A DNA stretch of 5,598 bases from Desulfoprunum sp. (GCA_030696435.1 JAUYSF010000287.1:1-5598); one strand, 5' to 3'; numbered from the stretch's first letter, positions 1 through 5,540 are shown. Translations and numbers: made by a program. The notes: generated by a model from the letters alone, not told the origin.

Positions 1-60
1 TTACGCTGTGCGGCTCCTCGCCGTACGCACTGTACCGTCTCGTCGCTGCGCGCTTGCCTT
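1..60. repeat. Possible dispersed repeat upstream of the ABC operon
   Basis: This GC-rich stretch differs in texture from the AT-richer leader that follows it (61-118). It contains two GTAC tetramers separated by five bases (near positions 22-34) and several CTCGTCG/CTCCTCG-type words, which looks like a dispersed intergenic repeat more than like coding sequence. Frame 1 is open from position 1 to a TAA at 91-93, so the tail of an upstream gene cut by the window edge cannot be excluded, although the implied peptide is rich in Arg, Cys and Leu and resembles no domain I know. No second copy is in the window, so the repeat call rests on general familiarity with such elements. Confidence 0.3.
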
Positions 61-106
61 CTTGTTTCCATCTTGATTTCAAAATGGAATTAATCAGCAG
101 AATCTT

Positions 107-114
107 GAGGAGAG
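107..114 (+). promoter_or_regulatory. Ribosome binding site of the binding-protein gene
   Basis: GAGGAGAG lies four bases before the ATG at 119 and is the clearest purine-rich Shine-Dalgarno sequence in the ABC operon. It fixes the start of the first gene, which is also the residue at which a normal signal peptide begins. A good site on the first gene and poor ones on the next two fit translation by coupling within one transcript. Confidence 0.7.
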
Positions 115-118
115 TATC

Positions 119-1081
119 ATGAAAAAGGCCATTTTCGGCGCATTGTTAGTTGTCGTACTGGTAGTTCAGGGGGCCATGGCGGGCACCACCGTCATCTCCG
201 TCAATCAATTTGTCGAACATCCCGCCCTTGATGCAGTTCTCAAGGGATTTCAGGATTACCTGAAGGAAAAAGGCGTGCAGGTCGACTACAAGATCCATAA
301 CGCTCAGGCCAATATGGGTACGGCCACCCAGATTGCCCAGCAGATGGTCGGCGAAAAGGCCGATCTGCTGGTGGCCATCGCCACTCCTTCAGCCCAGGCC
401 TGCGCCCAGGCCCTGGCTAAGGCCCCGGCTGATATGAAGCGGCCTTTTCTGTTCACCGCGGTGACCGATCCGGTCGCAGCCGGACTGGTCAAGGATTTGC
501 AGCATCCGGGCGGCGACATCACCGGTGTCTCCGATCTCCTGCCGCTTGAGGAGCACATGAAGATGGTTATGACCTTCAAACCCGGTATCAAGCGCCTGGG
601 TCTGCTCTACAATGCCGGCGAGGCCAATTCCAAATCTCTCGTTGCCGGTATCAAGGCGTTGAGCGGCAAGATGGGTTTTGAGGTGGTCGAGGCCACCGCC
701 GCCAAGACCGCCGATGTCTTCTCCGCCGCCAAGAGTCTGGTGGGCCGGGTCGATGCGGTCTTTATCCCGACCGACAACACCATCATCTCAGCCCTTGAGT
801 CGGTGATCAAGGTCGGTGTCGAAAACAAGCTGCCGATCTTTGCCGCCGATGTCGATTCAGTTAAGCGCGGGGCGGTCGCCGCTATGGGATTTGATTACTA
901 CAAACACGGCTACCAGACCGGGGCCATGGCCGCCCGCATCCTCAAAGGTGAAAAACCAGCAGGTATCCCGGTGGAGTTTCAGAAGGACCTGCAGCTCTTC
1001 ATCAATGCCAAGTATGCCAAGATGATGGGCGTTACCCCGCCGGCCGAGCTTCTGAAGAAGGCCACCAAGGTCTACAAATAA
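119..1081 (+). CDS. ABC transporter periplasmic substrate-binding protein (ABC_sub_bind / TrpX type)
   Basis: This is the secreted solute receptor of an ABC importer; it would capture its ligand in the periplasm and deliver it to the permease encoded next. Residues 1-21 form a signal peptide (MKK, a hydrophobic core, then AMA) with likely cleavage before Gly22. There is no lipobox Cys, so the mature protein should be soluble. Motifs typical of the ABC_sub_bind family (PF04392) are present in order: HPALD (34-38), AIATPSAQ (86-93), FTAVTDPV (112-119), GVSDL (136-140), YNAGEANS (164-171) and FIPTDNT (215-221). The 320-residue length is normal for the family and both lobes look complete. The ATG follows a good ribosome binding site. 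Thirteen bases separate its stop from the permease start, and the gene order binding protein-permease-ATPase is the usual one. Some relatives bind tryptophan or other aromatic amino acids, but the ligand cannot be assigned here. Confidence 0.93.
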   Translation: MKKAIFGALLVVVLVVQGAMAGTTVISVNQFVEHPALDAVLKGFQDYLKEKGVQVDYKIHNAQANMGTATQIAQQMVGEKADLLVAIATPSAQACAQALAKAPADMKRPFLFTAVTDPVAAGLVKDLQHPGGDITGVSDLLPLEEHMKMVMTFKPGIKRLGLLYNAGEANSKSLVAGIKALSGKMGFEVVEATAAKTADVFSAAKSLVGRVDAVFIPTDNTIISALESVIKVGVENKLPIFAADVDSVKRGAVAAMGFDYYKHGYQTGAMAARILKGEKPAGIPVEFQKDLQLFINAKYAKMMGVTPPAELLKKATKVYK

Positions 1082-1094
1082 GCCTGGCCCGCGG

Positions 1095-1982
1095 ATGACA
1101 CTGTACGCAGCATTTGGTGCCATAGAACAGGGTTTTGTCTATGGCATCATGGTTATCGGGGTCTATCTGACCTTTCGCATCCTTGATTTTCCCGATCTGA
1201 CGGTGGACGGCAGTCTGCCGCTCGGGGCCGCAATCTCGGCGGTGGCCATCACCAGCGGGGTGAATCCCTATCTCTCGCTGCTTCTGGCTGTGGCCGGCGG
1301 TTTTCTGGCCGGGGTGGTGACAGCGGTGTTGAACACCAAATTCAAGATCCTCCACCTGCTGGCCTCGATCCTCACCATGATCGCCCTCTATTCCATCAAT
1401 ATCCGGATCATGGCGGGGCCCAACGTGGCCCTGCTCGGCAGCGAGACGGTTTTTGACTCGGTGACCCGCTTAGGCGTCCCGGCCCACTTTGCCGGGCTGA
1501 TTATCTTCGGTTCCTTTGCCGTTCTGGTGGTCTGTCTCATCGTCTGGTTCCTCGGCACTGAGCTGGGGCAGGCCATCCTGGCCACCGGCGACAACCCACA
1601 GATGATCAGGAGCCTTGGGGTGAACACCGATGCCATCATCATCCTCGGCGTCGGTATCTCAAACGCCCTGGTGGCCCTGAGCGGGGCCCTGGTGGCCCAG
1701 AATCAGGGGGCGGCCGATGTCGGTATGGGCATTGGTACCATTGTTGCAGGTCTGGCCTCAGTCATTATCGGCGAGACGGTTTTTGGTTGCCGGACTATCG
1801 GCAGGGCCTTTATCGCGGCCCTTCTCGGCTCGATTGTCTACCGCCTGGCCATTGCCCTGGCCCTGAGCTTTGAGATCGGCGGTTTCAGGTTTAATCCCAG
1901 CGACCTCAATCTCATCACCGCCGTCCTGGTCATCGCGGCCCTGATTGCCCCCAATCTCAAGAGAAGGCTGATAGCGCATTGA
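1095..1982 (+). CDS. ABC transporter integral membrane permease (BPD_transp_2 type)
   Basis: This is the inner-membrane channel subunit of the importer, probably acting as a homodimer because only one permease gene is present. The 295 residues contain about eight or nine hydrophobic segments (roughly 13-30, 40-56, 60-79, 85-104, 132-153, 180-200, 212-230, 236-258 and 271-286). The N-terminal run YGIMVIGVYLTFRILDFPD followed by LTVDGS (36-40 region) is characteristic of the permeases that accompany ABC_sub_bind receptors, within the branched-chain amino acid/ribose permease superfamily (PF02653). The cytoplasmic loop ATGDNPQMIRSLGVN (163-177) is the likely coupling loop to the ATPase. It ends in a basic tail (KRRL). 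The ATG has only a weak upstream GCGG, so coupling to the gene before is likely. Its TGA overlaps the TTG start of the ATPase gene. Class is certain; substrate is not. Confidence 0.92.
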   Translation: MTLYAAFGAIEQGFVYGIMVIGVYLTFRILDFPDLTVDGSLPLGAAISAVAITSGVNPYLSLLLAVAGGFLAGVVTAVLNTKFKILHLLASILTMIALYSINIRIMAGPNVALLGSETVFDSVTRLGVPAHFAGLIIFGSFAVLVVCLIVWFLGTELGQAILATGDNPQMIRSLGVNTDAIIILGVGISNALVALSGALVAQNQGAADVGMGIGTIVAGLASVIIGETVFGCRTIGRAFIAALLGSIVYRLAIALALSFEIGGFRFNPSDLNLITAVLVIAALIAPNLKRRLIAH

Positions 1983-2773
1983 TACGCCTGGAAAACATCA
2001 TTAAATATTTCCATAAGGGCAGTGTCAACGAGGTCTTTGCCCTGAACAATCTCAGCCTGCAGATAGAGGAGGGGGATTTTGTCACGGTCATCGGCTCGAA
2101 CGGCGCCGGCAAATCGACGCTTTTGAACTGCATTGCCGGCGGTTTCTTCCCCGATTCCGGCTCGATCTCGATTGCCGACCATGATGTCACTCGTTGGCCG
2201 GAATACCAGAGGGCCCGCTTTATCGCCCGGGTCTTCCAGGATCCGCTCCTTGGCACCTGTCCCTCCGCCACCCTTGAACAGAATATGGCCCTGGCCATCC
2301 GCCGCGGCCTGAAAAGGGGTCTGGCCCGAGGGGTGAAGGCGGCTGATCGCCTGCGCTTCCGGAAGGAACTCGAACATCTGGGCCTCGGCCTTGAAGATCG
2401 CCTGCTCGACAAAGTGGGTCTGCTTTCCGGTGGCCAGCGCCAAGCCCTGACCATGCTGATGGCCACTATGATCAGACCGGAGGTGCTACTGCTTGACGAG
2501 CAGATCGCCGCCCTTGACCCAAAGACCGCTAATCAAATCCTCTCCCTGACTCATGATATCGTCAGGCAGCAGGGCCTCACCACCCTGATGATCACCCACA
2601 ACATGAAACATGCCATAGCCTTTGGCAATCGGCTGATCATGCTGCACCAGGGCCGGATCATCCTCGATCTCAGCGGCGCGGCCAAGGAAAACCTGACCGT
2701 GGCCGACCTCCTGGCCCAATTCTACAAAACCCAGGGCGAAGAGTTGGCCCTCGATTCACTGCTGCTGGGTTGA
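1979..2773 (+). CDS. ABC transporter ATP-binding protein
   Basis: This is the cytoplasmic ATPase that powers the importer. Ordered motifs in the 264 residues are Walker A GSNGAGKST (39-47), Q-loop Gln87 in FQDP, signature LSGGQ (149-153), Walker B VLLLDE (169-174) with catalytic Glu174, D-loop ALD (178-180) and switch His207 in MITHNM, so it should be catalytically competent. After Walker B the sequence reads DEQIAALDP, where I recall DEHTAALDP as usual in this subfamily; the change lies just beyond the catalytic Glu. The start is a TTG sharing four bases (TTGA) with the permease stop; GAGAAGG at 1961-1967 may serve as ribosome binding site, and the resulting N-terminus MIRLENI fits the fold, whereas the next methionines fall after Walker A. 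The overlap implies translational coupling. It ends the operon; a repeat-derived hairpin follows within 30 bases. Confidence 0.93.
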   Translation: MIRLENIIKYFHKGSVNEVFALNNLSLQIEEGDFVTVIGSNGAGKSTLLNCIAGGFFPDSGSISIADHDVTRWPEYQRARFIARVFQDPLLGTCPSATLEQNMALAIRRGLKRGLARGVKAADRLRFRKELEHLGLGLEDRLLDKVGLLSGGQRQALTMLMATMIRPEVLLLDEQIAALDPKTANQILSLTHDIVRQQGLTTLMITHNMKHAIAFGNRLIMLHQGRIILDLSGAAKENLTVADLLAQFYKTQGEELALDSLLLG

Positions 2774-2787
2774 CTGTGGCTTTGATT

Positions 2788-2812
2788 GGCTTCGGCTCCG
2801 CTCAGCCACCGG
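2788..2812 (+). repeat. Class B repeat, left copy
   Basis: This 25-bp element has the core CTTCGGCTCCGCTCA (2790-2804) followed by GCCACCGG. It matches the right-hand copy at 4365-4389 at 24 of 25 positions in the same orientation. Its core is an exact reverse complement of TGAGCGGAGCCGAAG in the last unit of the array at 3977-3997, so classes A and B are related palindrome families in opposite orientation. It lies 14 bases after the stop of the ABC ATPase gene and marks the left edge of the compositionally distinct segment. Confidence 0.85.
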
Positions 2813-2831
2813 GGAAGAAGCCGGTTCTGAG
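2801..2831 (+). other. Hairpin formed by joined class B and degenerate class A repeats
   Basis: CTCAG (2801-2805) pairs with CTGAG (2827-2831), and ACCGG (2808-2812) pairs with CCGGT (2821-2825). A small internal loop (CC against T) separates the stems and GGAAGAAG is the eight-base loop. The ten paired positions are all Watson-Crick. No T-run follows, so it is not a standard intrinsic terminator, but it could slow polymerase or protect the 3' end of the ABC operon mRNA. The left arm is the right half of the class B repeat and the right arm begins a degenerate class A unit. Confidence 0.6.
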
Positions 2832-2850
2832 CAGGAGTTAGGTGGACCCT
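2827..2850 (+). repeat. Degenerate class A repeat unit
   Basis: CTGAGCAGGAGTT followed by AGGTGGACCCT mirrors the array unit junction found at 3838-3861 (CTGAGCAGGAGTT, GAAGG, TTGACCCT), with a few bases deleted. It is the same orientation as the array at 3834-4000, so a class A relic precedes the hydrolase gene as well as following it. The match was made by eye and the deletion makes it less certain than the other units. Confidence 0.5.
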
Positions 2851-2925
2851 GCGGGCGCGGACATTGAAGGACAAGAAAAAAAGCGAAAGACATATTACAT
2901 TTTGGCAATTCACTACCGAATCCAT

Positions 2926-2931
2926 TGGAGG
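2926..2931 (+). promoter_or_regulatory. Ribosome binding site of the hydrolase gene
   Basis: TGGAGGT spans this site and sits about seven bases before the TTG at 2938. It is a near-perfect Shine-Dalgarno sequence at ideal distance, which supports the TTG as the true start although no ATG is available nearby in frame. Confidence 0.75.
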
Positions 2932-2937
2932 TAATAC

Positions 2938-3840
2938 TTGAATAACTTGAAATTTGTTTCTACCGAACTATTGGAAATCGGATATCTGGAATTTGGACAG
3001 ACTGAAAAAGACGTTATCGTTCTGTTACATGGATTTCCCTATGATGTAAATGCCTACGCCGGAGTCTGGCCGATTCTATCATCGTTGAGATTTCGAGTCT
3101 TGGTGCCTTTTCTGCGAGGATATGGATCAACACGGTTTCTAAACGCCGAAAGCATGAGATCTGGAGAGCAAGCTGCACTTGGTACTGACCTTGTCGCTTT
3201 CTTGGACAAGCTGGACATCGATAAGGCTTTTCTCGCAGGATATGACTGGGGTGGTCGAGCTGCTTGTATCATGGCTGCGCTTCATCCAGAACGTGTACGT
3301 GGATTGGTTTCCGGTGGTGGTTACAATATCCAAAGAATCGAAGGTGCTCTGAACCCGCTCCTTCCAGAAGTGGAACAACGTTATTGGTACCAGTATTACT
3401 TACACGGCGAGCGAGGAAGGCGGGGTCTTGAAAAATACCGAAAAGAACTCTGTAGAGTTCTCTGGCAAGATTGGTCTCCTAGATGGTCCTTTGATGAGAC
3501 AACGTTTGCTAAAACAGCAGAGTCTTATGAAAACTCTGACTTTGTAGAAGTGATAGTTCATTCCTACCGGCACCGGTTTGGTTTGGTTGAGGGCGATGCG
3601 CGGTATGAGACAGTTTCCCAAAGCCTTGAATTGCTACCATCAATCTCGGTACCGACAATAGCAATTGAAGGAACATGTGACGGTGTTACCCCTGCTGGAA
3701 GTTACTCTCATCTTGATGGAAAGTTTGTTGGTCGTTTTGAAAGACGGCTACTCGAGAATGTTGGCCACAATATTCCACAAGAAGATCCAGAAGGCTTTTC
3801 TAGGGCAATCCTCGATTTGACCGTTGAAGGTTTACCCTGA
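2938..3840 (+). CDS. Alpha/beta-fold hydrolase with Asp nucleophile (epoxide hydrolase-like)
   Basis: This is a cytoplasmic alpha/beta hydrolase of 300 residues, full length for the family. The oxyanion motif HGFP is at 31-34, the nucleophile elbow GYDWGG at 101-106 places Asp103 where epoxide hydrolases and haloalkane/haloacetate dehalogenases have their nucleophile, the likely acid is Asp248 (GTCDG) and the catalytic His is His277 (GHNIPQEDPE). The cap region (about 140-215) is rich in Tyr and Trp (RYWYQYY at 148-154), which could supply epoxide-activating tyrosines. The substrate is unknown. The TTG start is set by a strong ribosome binding site. Base composition is clearly lower in GC than the neighbours (hand counts of two 60-base lines gave 24/60 and 32/60, against 37/60 in one ABC ATPase line). 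Its last codons and stop are made of the repeat array that follows: GTTGAAGGTTTACCCTGA encodes VEGLP-stop. It has no obvious link to the ABC operon and looks acquired. Confidence 0.88.
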   Translation: MNNLKFVSTELLEIGYLEFGQTEKDVIVLLHGFPYDVNAYAGVWPILSSLRFRVLVPFLRGYGSTRFLNAESMRSGEQAALGTDLVAFLDKLDIDKAFLAGYDWGGRAACIMAALHPERVRGLVSGGGYNIQRIEGALNPLLPEVEQRYWYQYYLHGERGRRGLEKYRKELCRVLWQDWSPRWSFDETTFAKTAESYENSDFVEVIVHSYRHRFGLVEGDARYETVSQSLELLPSISVPTIAIEGTCDGVTPAGSYSHLDGKFVGRFERRLLENVGHNIPQEDPEGFSRAILDLTVEGLP

Positions 3841-4000
3841 GCAGGAGTTGAAGGTTGACCCTGAGCGGGAGTTGAAGGTTTACCCTGAGCAGGAGTCGAA
3901 GGTTTACCCTGAGCGGAGTCGAAGGGTTTTTTAAACCCACCCATGCCTACCGGTCCCTGAGCGGAGTTGAAGGTTCACCCTGAGCGGAGCCGAAGGGAAC
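3823..4000. repeat. Class A array: six palindromic units of about 24 bp
   Basis: Units with consensus ACCCTGAGCGGAGTCGAAGG start at 3834, 3858, 3882, 3906, 3954 and 3977, and a half unit (GTTGAAGGTTT, 3823-3833) precedes them inside the hydrolase gene. Spacing is 24, 24, 24, 48 and 23 bases, so the fourth gap equals two units. The first three units carry one extra base (GCAGGAGT or GCGGGAGT against GCGGAGT). Each can fold: CCCT pairs with AGGG or AAGG, with GA/TC inside and a GA bulge. The final unit is extended by GTT (3973-3975) pairing with AAC (3998-4000). There are no unique spacers, so this is not CRISPR. It resembles the dispersed CCTTCGAC...CTCAGG palindromes found between genes of many bacteria. 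The reverse strand reads through as a repetitive peptide that I do not regard as a gene. Confidence 0.9.
3924..3938. other. Short hairpin between array units
   Basis: GGGTTT (3924-3929) pairs with AAACCC (3933-3938) around a TTT loop. It overlaps the end of the fourth array unit and opens the 28-base interruption of the array (3927-3954). Neither strand has a T-run after the stem, so terminator function is doubtful. Confidence 0.45.
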
Positions 4001-4038
4001 TGACCAATCCTGCAGAGACATAGCGAGAGAACGGAACA

Positions 4039-4341
4039 ATGCCTTTCATGTACATCCTAAAATGTGCCGACGGGAGTTACTATACAGGCAGCACCTCGGA
4101 TCTTGAGCGACGTTTATGGGAACATCGGAACGGGATCGGGGCAAAATATACTGCCCGCAGACTCCCTCTTGAACTGGTCTACTTTGAGGAATCTGATCGC
4201 CTTGATGCGGTGTTTTTCAGGGAAAAACAGATTCAAGGATGGAGTCGAAAAAAGAAGGAGGCGCTGATGCGAGGCGAGACGAATCAACTGCGGCTCTTGG
4301 CAGGATGCCGGAATGAAAGCCATAGCGATAATGTGGGCTGA
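4039..4341 (+). CDS. Stand-alone GIY-YIG nuclease (UPF0213/YhbQ-like)
   Basis: This 100-residue protein is a single GIY-YIG nuclease domain with little else. The GIY motif appears as MYIL (4-7, Tyr5), the YIG motif as YTG (15-17), the catalytic Arg is Arg24 or Arg25 in DLERRLWEH, His29 follows, and the metal-binding Glu is Glu62 in REKQIQGW. The run KYTARRLPLELVYFEE (36-51) and the tail SRKKKEALMRGE are typical of the small UPF0213/COG2827 proteins, so the active site looks complete. Relatives act on DNA in vitro, but a cellular role is not settled. The ATG at 4039 has only weak upstream GAGAG/CGGA; ATG at 4048 is an alternative that would trim three residues. The gene sits between the class A array (38 bases upstream) and class B repeats (23 bases downstream), which are inverted relative to each other. 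The last dozen residues (RNESHSDNVG) lie beyond the domain. Confidence 0.88.
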   Translation: MPFMYILKCADGSYYTGSTSDLERRLWEHRNGIGAKYTARRLPLELVYFEESDRLDAVFFREKQIQGWSRKKKEALMRGETNQLRLLAGCRNESHSDNVG

Positions 4342-4343
4342 TT
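4335..4343 (+). repeat. 9-bp direct repeat, left copy
   Basis: GGGCTGATT occurs here and again at 4410-4418, on either side of the class B copies. The left copy contains the TGA stop of the GIY-YIG gene; the right one overlaps the stop of the Nudix gene. It could be a target duplication left by insertion of the repeat module, or coincidence. Confidence 0.35.
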
Positions 4344-4364
4344 GCTCTTCTTCTTGTTCGGGGG

Positions 4365-4406
4365 GGCTTCGGCTTCGCTCAGCCACCGGCTCCGCTCAGC
4401 CACCGG
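4365..4406 (+). repeat. Class B repeat, right copy with a 17-bp tandem duplication
   Basis: The 25-bp element at 4365-4389 matches the left copy at 2788-2812 at 24 of 25 positions. Its 3' 17 bases (4373-4389) are repeated immediately at 4390-4406 with 16 of 17 identical, the single change being T to C, which restores the base present in the left copy. The core CTTCGGCTTCGCTCA (4367-4381) is the reverse complement of the core of the last array unit (3981-3995) at 14 of 15 positions, so the GIY-YIG gene is flanked by inverted copies. It occupies most of the 75-base gap between two convergent genes. Confidence 0.85.
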
Positions 4407-4409
4407 CGA

Positions 4410-4418
4410 GGGCTGATT
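4410..4418 (+). repeat. 9-bp direct repeat, right copy
   Basis: This second copy of GGGCTGATT matches 4335-4343 exactly and closes the 66-base stretch (4344-4409) that carries the class B repeats. Its last two bases belong to the stop codon of the Nudix gene read on the minus strand. Confidence 0.35.
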
Positions 4419-4923
4419 AGTATTCACTCCCAGCGATTCTTCGTAATATCTCCACCCCGTCCGGGGTAAAGGGTTCGCTGAGGCTCAAGCGCAAGGCCTC
4501 CGCAATCCCAATGAAGCGGCCATAGGCCACCTCTTCGGCCTGCAGAATAAAGGGGCCTTCATGGCTGCAGCGGAAGACCCGCCCCCAGACCCGGTTCTCT
4601 GGATCCTCATAATAATGATCAAAGAGCACGGTCAGAGGGATATCCGTGATTCCCAGTTCTTCCGCAAGTTCCCGTTCGGCGGATTCCTCGTAGGACTCGC
4701 CGGCCATTACCACGCCGCCGGCCGCCACATCCCAGTAGCCGGGATAGATGTCTTTCGTCTCGGTGCGTTTCTGCAGAAACAATTCACCGCTCGCATTGAA
4801 AACCAGGATGAAACTGGCCCGGTGTGTCAGGGCCAGCCGGCGCATAAGGCTGCGGGGTGCCACACCGGTGAGCCTGTTCTGCCGGTCGACGATCTGGACT
4901 TGTTCTTCTGTGGGAGTATTCAT
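4417..4923 (-). CDS. yfcD: Nudix hydrolase, YfcD-like
   Basis: This is a soluble Nudix pyrophosphohydrolase. With the ATG at 4921-4923 it has 168 residues and a perfect Nudix box (GX5EX7REUXEEXGU) at 70-92: Gly70, Glu76, Arg84-Glu85, the metal-binding pair Glu88-Glu89, and Gly91. The block QKRTETKDIYPGYWD (51-65) and the later EDPENRVWG and EPFTPDG segments match E. coli YfcD as I remember it, a relative of isopentenyl diphosphate isomerase type 1; its physiological substrate is not established. A TTG at 4960-4962 would add 13 residues and overlap the stop of the upstream receiver gene by four bases (TTGA), which would mean coupling. I prefer the ATG because its N-terminus is closer to the family length, but neither has a convincing ribosome binding site. 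It lies downstream of the kinase gene on the same strand and converges with the GIY-YIG gene. Confidence 0.9.
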   Translation of the reverse strand: MNTPTEEQVQIVDRQNRLTGVAPRSLMRRLALTHRASFILVFNASGELFLQKRTETKDIYPGYWDVAAGGVVMAGESYEESAERELAEELGITDIPLTVLFDHYYEDPENRVWGRVFRCSHEGPFILQAEEVAYGRFIGIAEALRLSLSEPFTPDGVEILRRIAGSEY

Positions 4924-4958
4924 TCCGGGTAAGAGAGGGTGGTTTGCGGTATCTCGGC

Positions 4959-5315
4959 TCAACTCGTCCGGTCAAGCAGCGAGCGGATCTTTCTGGAGAG
5001 CGCAACAGGGCTGAACGGTTTATGGATGAATTCAATGCCTGGTTCGAGGATGCCGTAATGGACAATGGCATTGTCGGTATAGCCGGACATGTAGAGCACC
5101 TTCAATGCCGGGTATTTTTTACTGAGTTGGTCGGCCAGGACTCTGCCGCTTATGCCGGGCATGATCACATCGGTCAGGAGCAGGTCAAACGGCTTGTCGT
5201 CGTTGTCGGCTGCCGCAAGGGCCTCCTGGCCATTCGCTGCCGTGGTCACGGAATAGCCCTGGCCTTCAAGGATGGTCCGGGCCAGATCCTGCAGCGAGGC
5301 CTCATCCTCGACCAC
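4959..5315 (-). CDS. Receiver domain segment, possibly expressed alone from GTG
   Basis: This is the receiver part of the interrupted hybrid kinase. Numbering from the GTG at 5313-5315 it has 118 residues: the acidic pair Glu3-Asp4 (VEDE), phosphoacceptor Asp49 in LLLTDVIMPG (codon 5169-5171), Ser77 in YMSGYT and Lys99 in HKPFS, so the phosphorylation site is complete. The domain's first beta strand (ILVVEDE) begins two codons upstream of that GTG, so a product starting there would lack part of the strand; I regard it mainly as a domain of the larger protein, with independent translation only a possibility after the TAA at 5541. It has no output domain. Confidence 0.5.
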   Translation of the reverse strand: MVEDEASLQDLARTILEGQGYSVTTAANGQEALAAADNDDKPFDLLLTDVIMPGISGRVLADQLSKKYPALKVLYMSGYTDNAIVHYGILEPGIEFIHKPFSPVALSRKIRSLLDRTS

Positions 5316-5540
5316 GAGGATTTTCTCATGGCCTAGAGCTGGAATGAGATCCTCTAAATCCGTGCGCTCCTCTTTCCGAGCCGAATCATCGGCGGCCTGC
5401 GGAAAATATATTGTGAAGGTCGCTCCGCCGCCTTCTTCGCTATAGAGCGATATATGGCCCAGGTTCTGTTTGACGATCCCGAATACGGTGGCCTGACCCA
5501 GGCCGGTACCCCGGTGAATTTCCTTTGTCGTATAGAAATG

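Noticed and set aside
62..90. Sigma-70-like promoter (TTGTTT, 17 bases, TGGAAT)
   Set aside because: Only three of six and four of six bases match consensus; a promoter must exist near here, but this pair is too weak to call.
1838..2466. Long minus-strand open frames opposite the permease/ATPase genes
   Set aside because: They lie opposite genes with complete ABC motifs; the implied proteins are Arg/Pro/Ala-rich and show no domain.
3708..3944. Minus-strand open frame encoding repeated GKPSTPAQ units
   Set aside because: It is the class A array read backwards. A 24-base period is a multiple of three, so it stays open by construction; it overlaps the hydrolase 3' end and has no domain or ribosome binding site.
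3924..3945. Intrinsic terminator for the hydrolase gene
   Set aside because: The stem GGGTTT/AAACCC has no T-run after it on either strand, and the T-run forms part of the stem and loop instead.
3834..4000. CRISPR array
   Set aside because: The units are contiguous 24-bp palindromes without unique spacers, and no cas gene is present.
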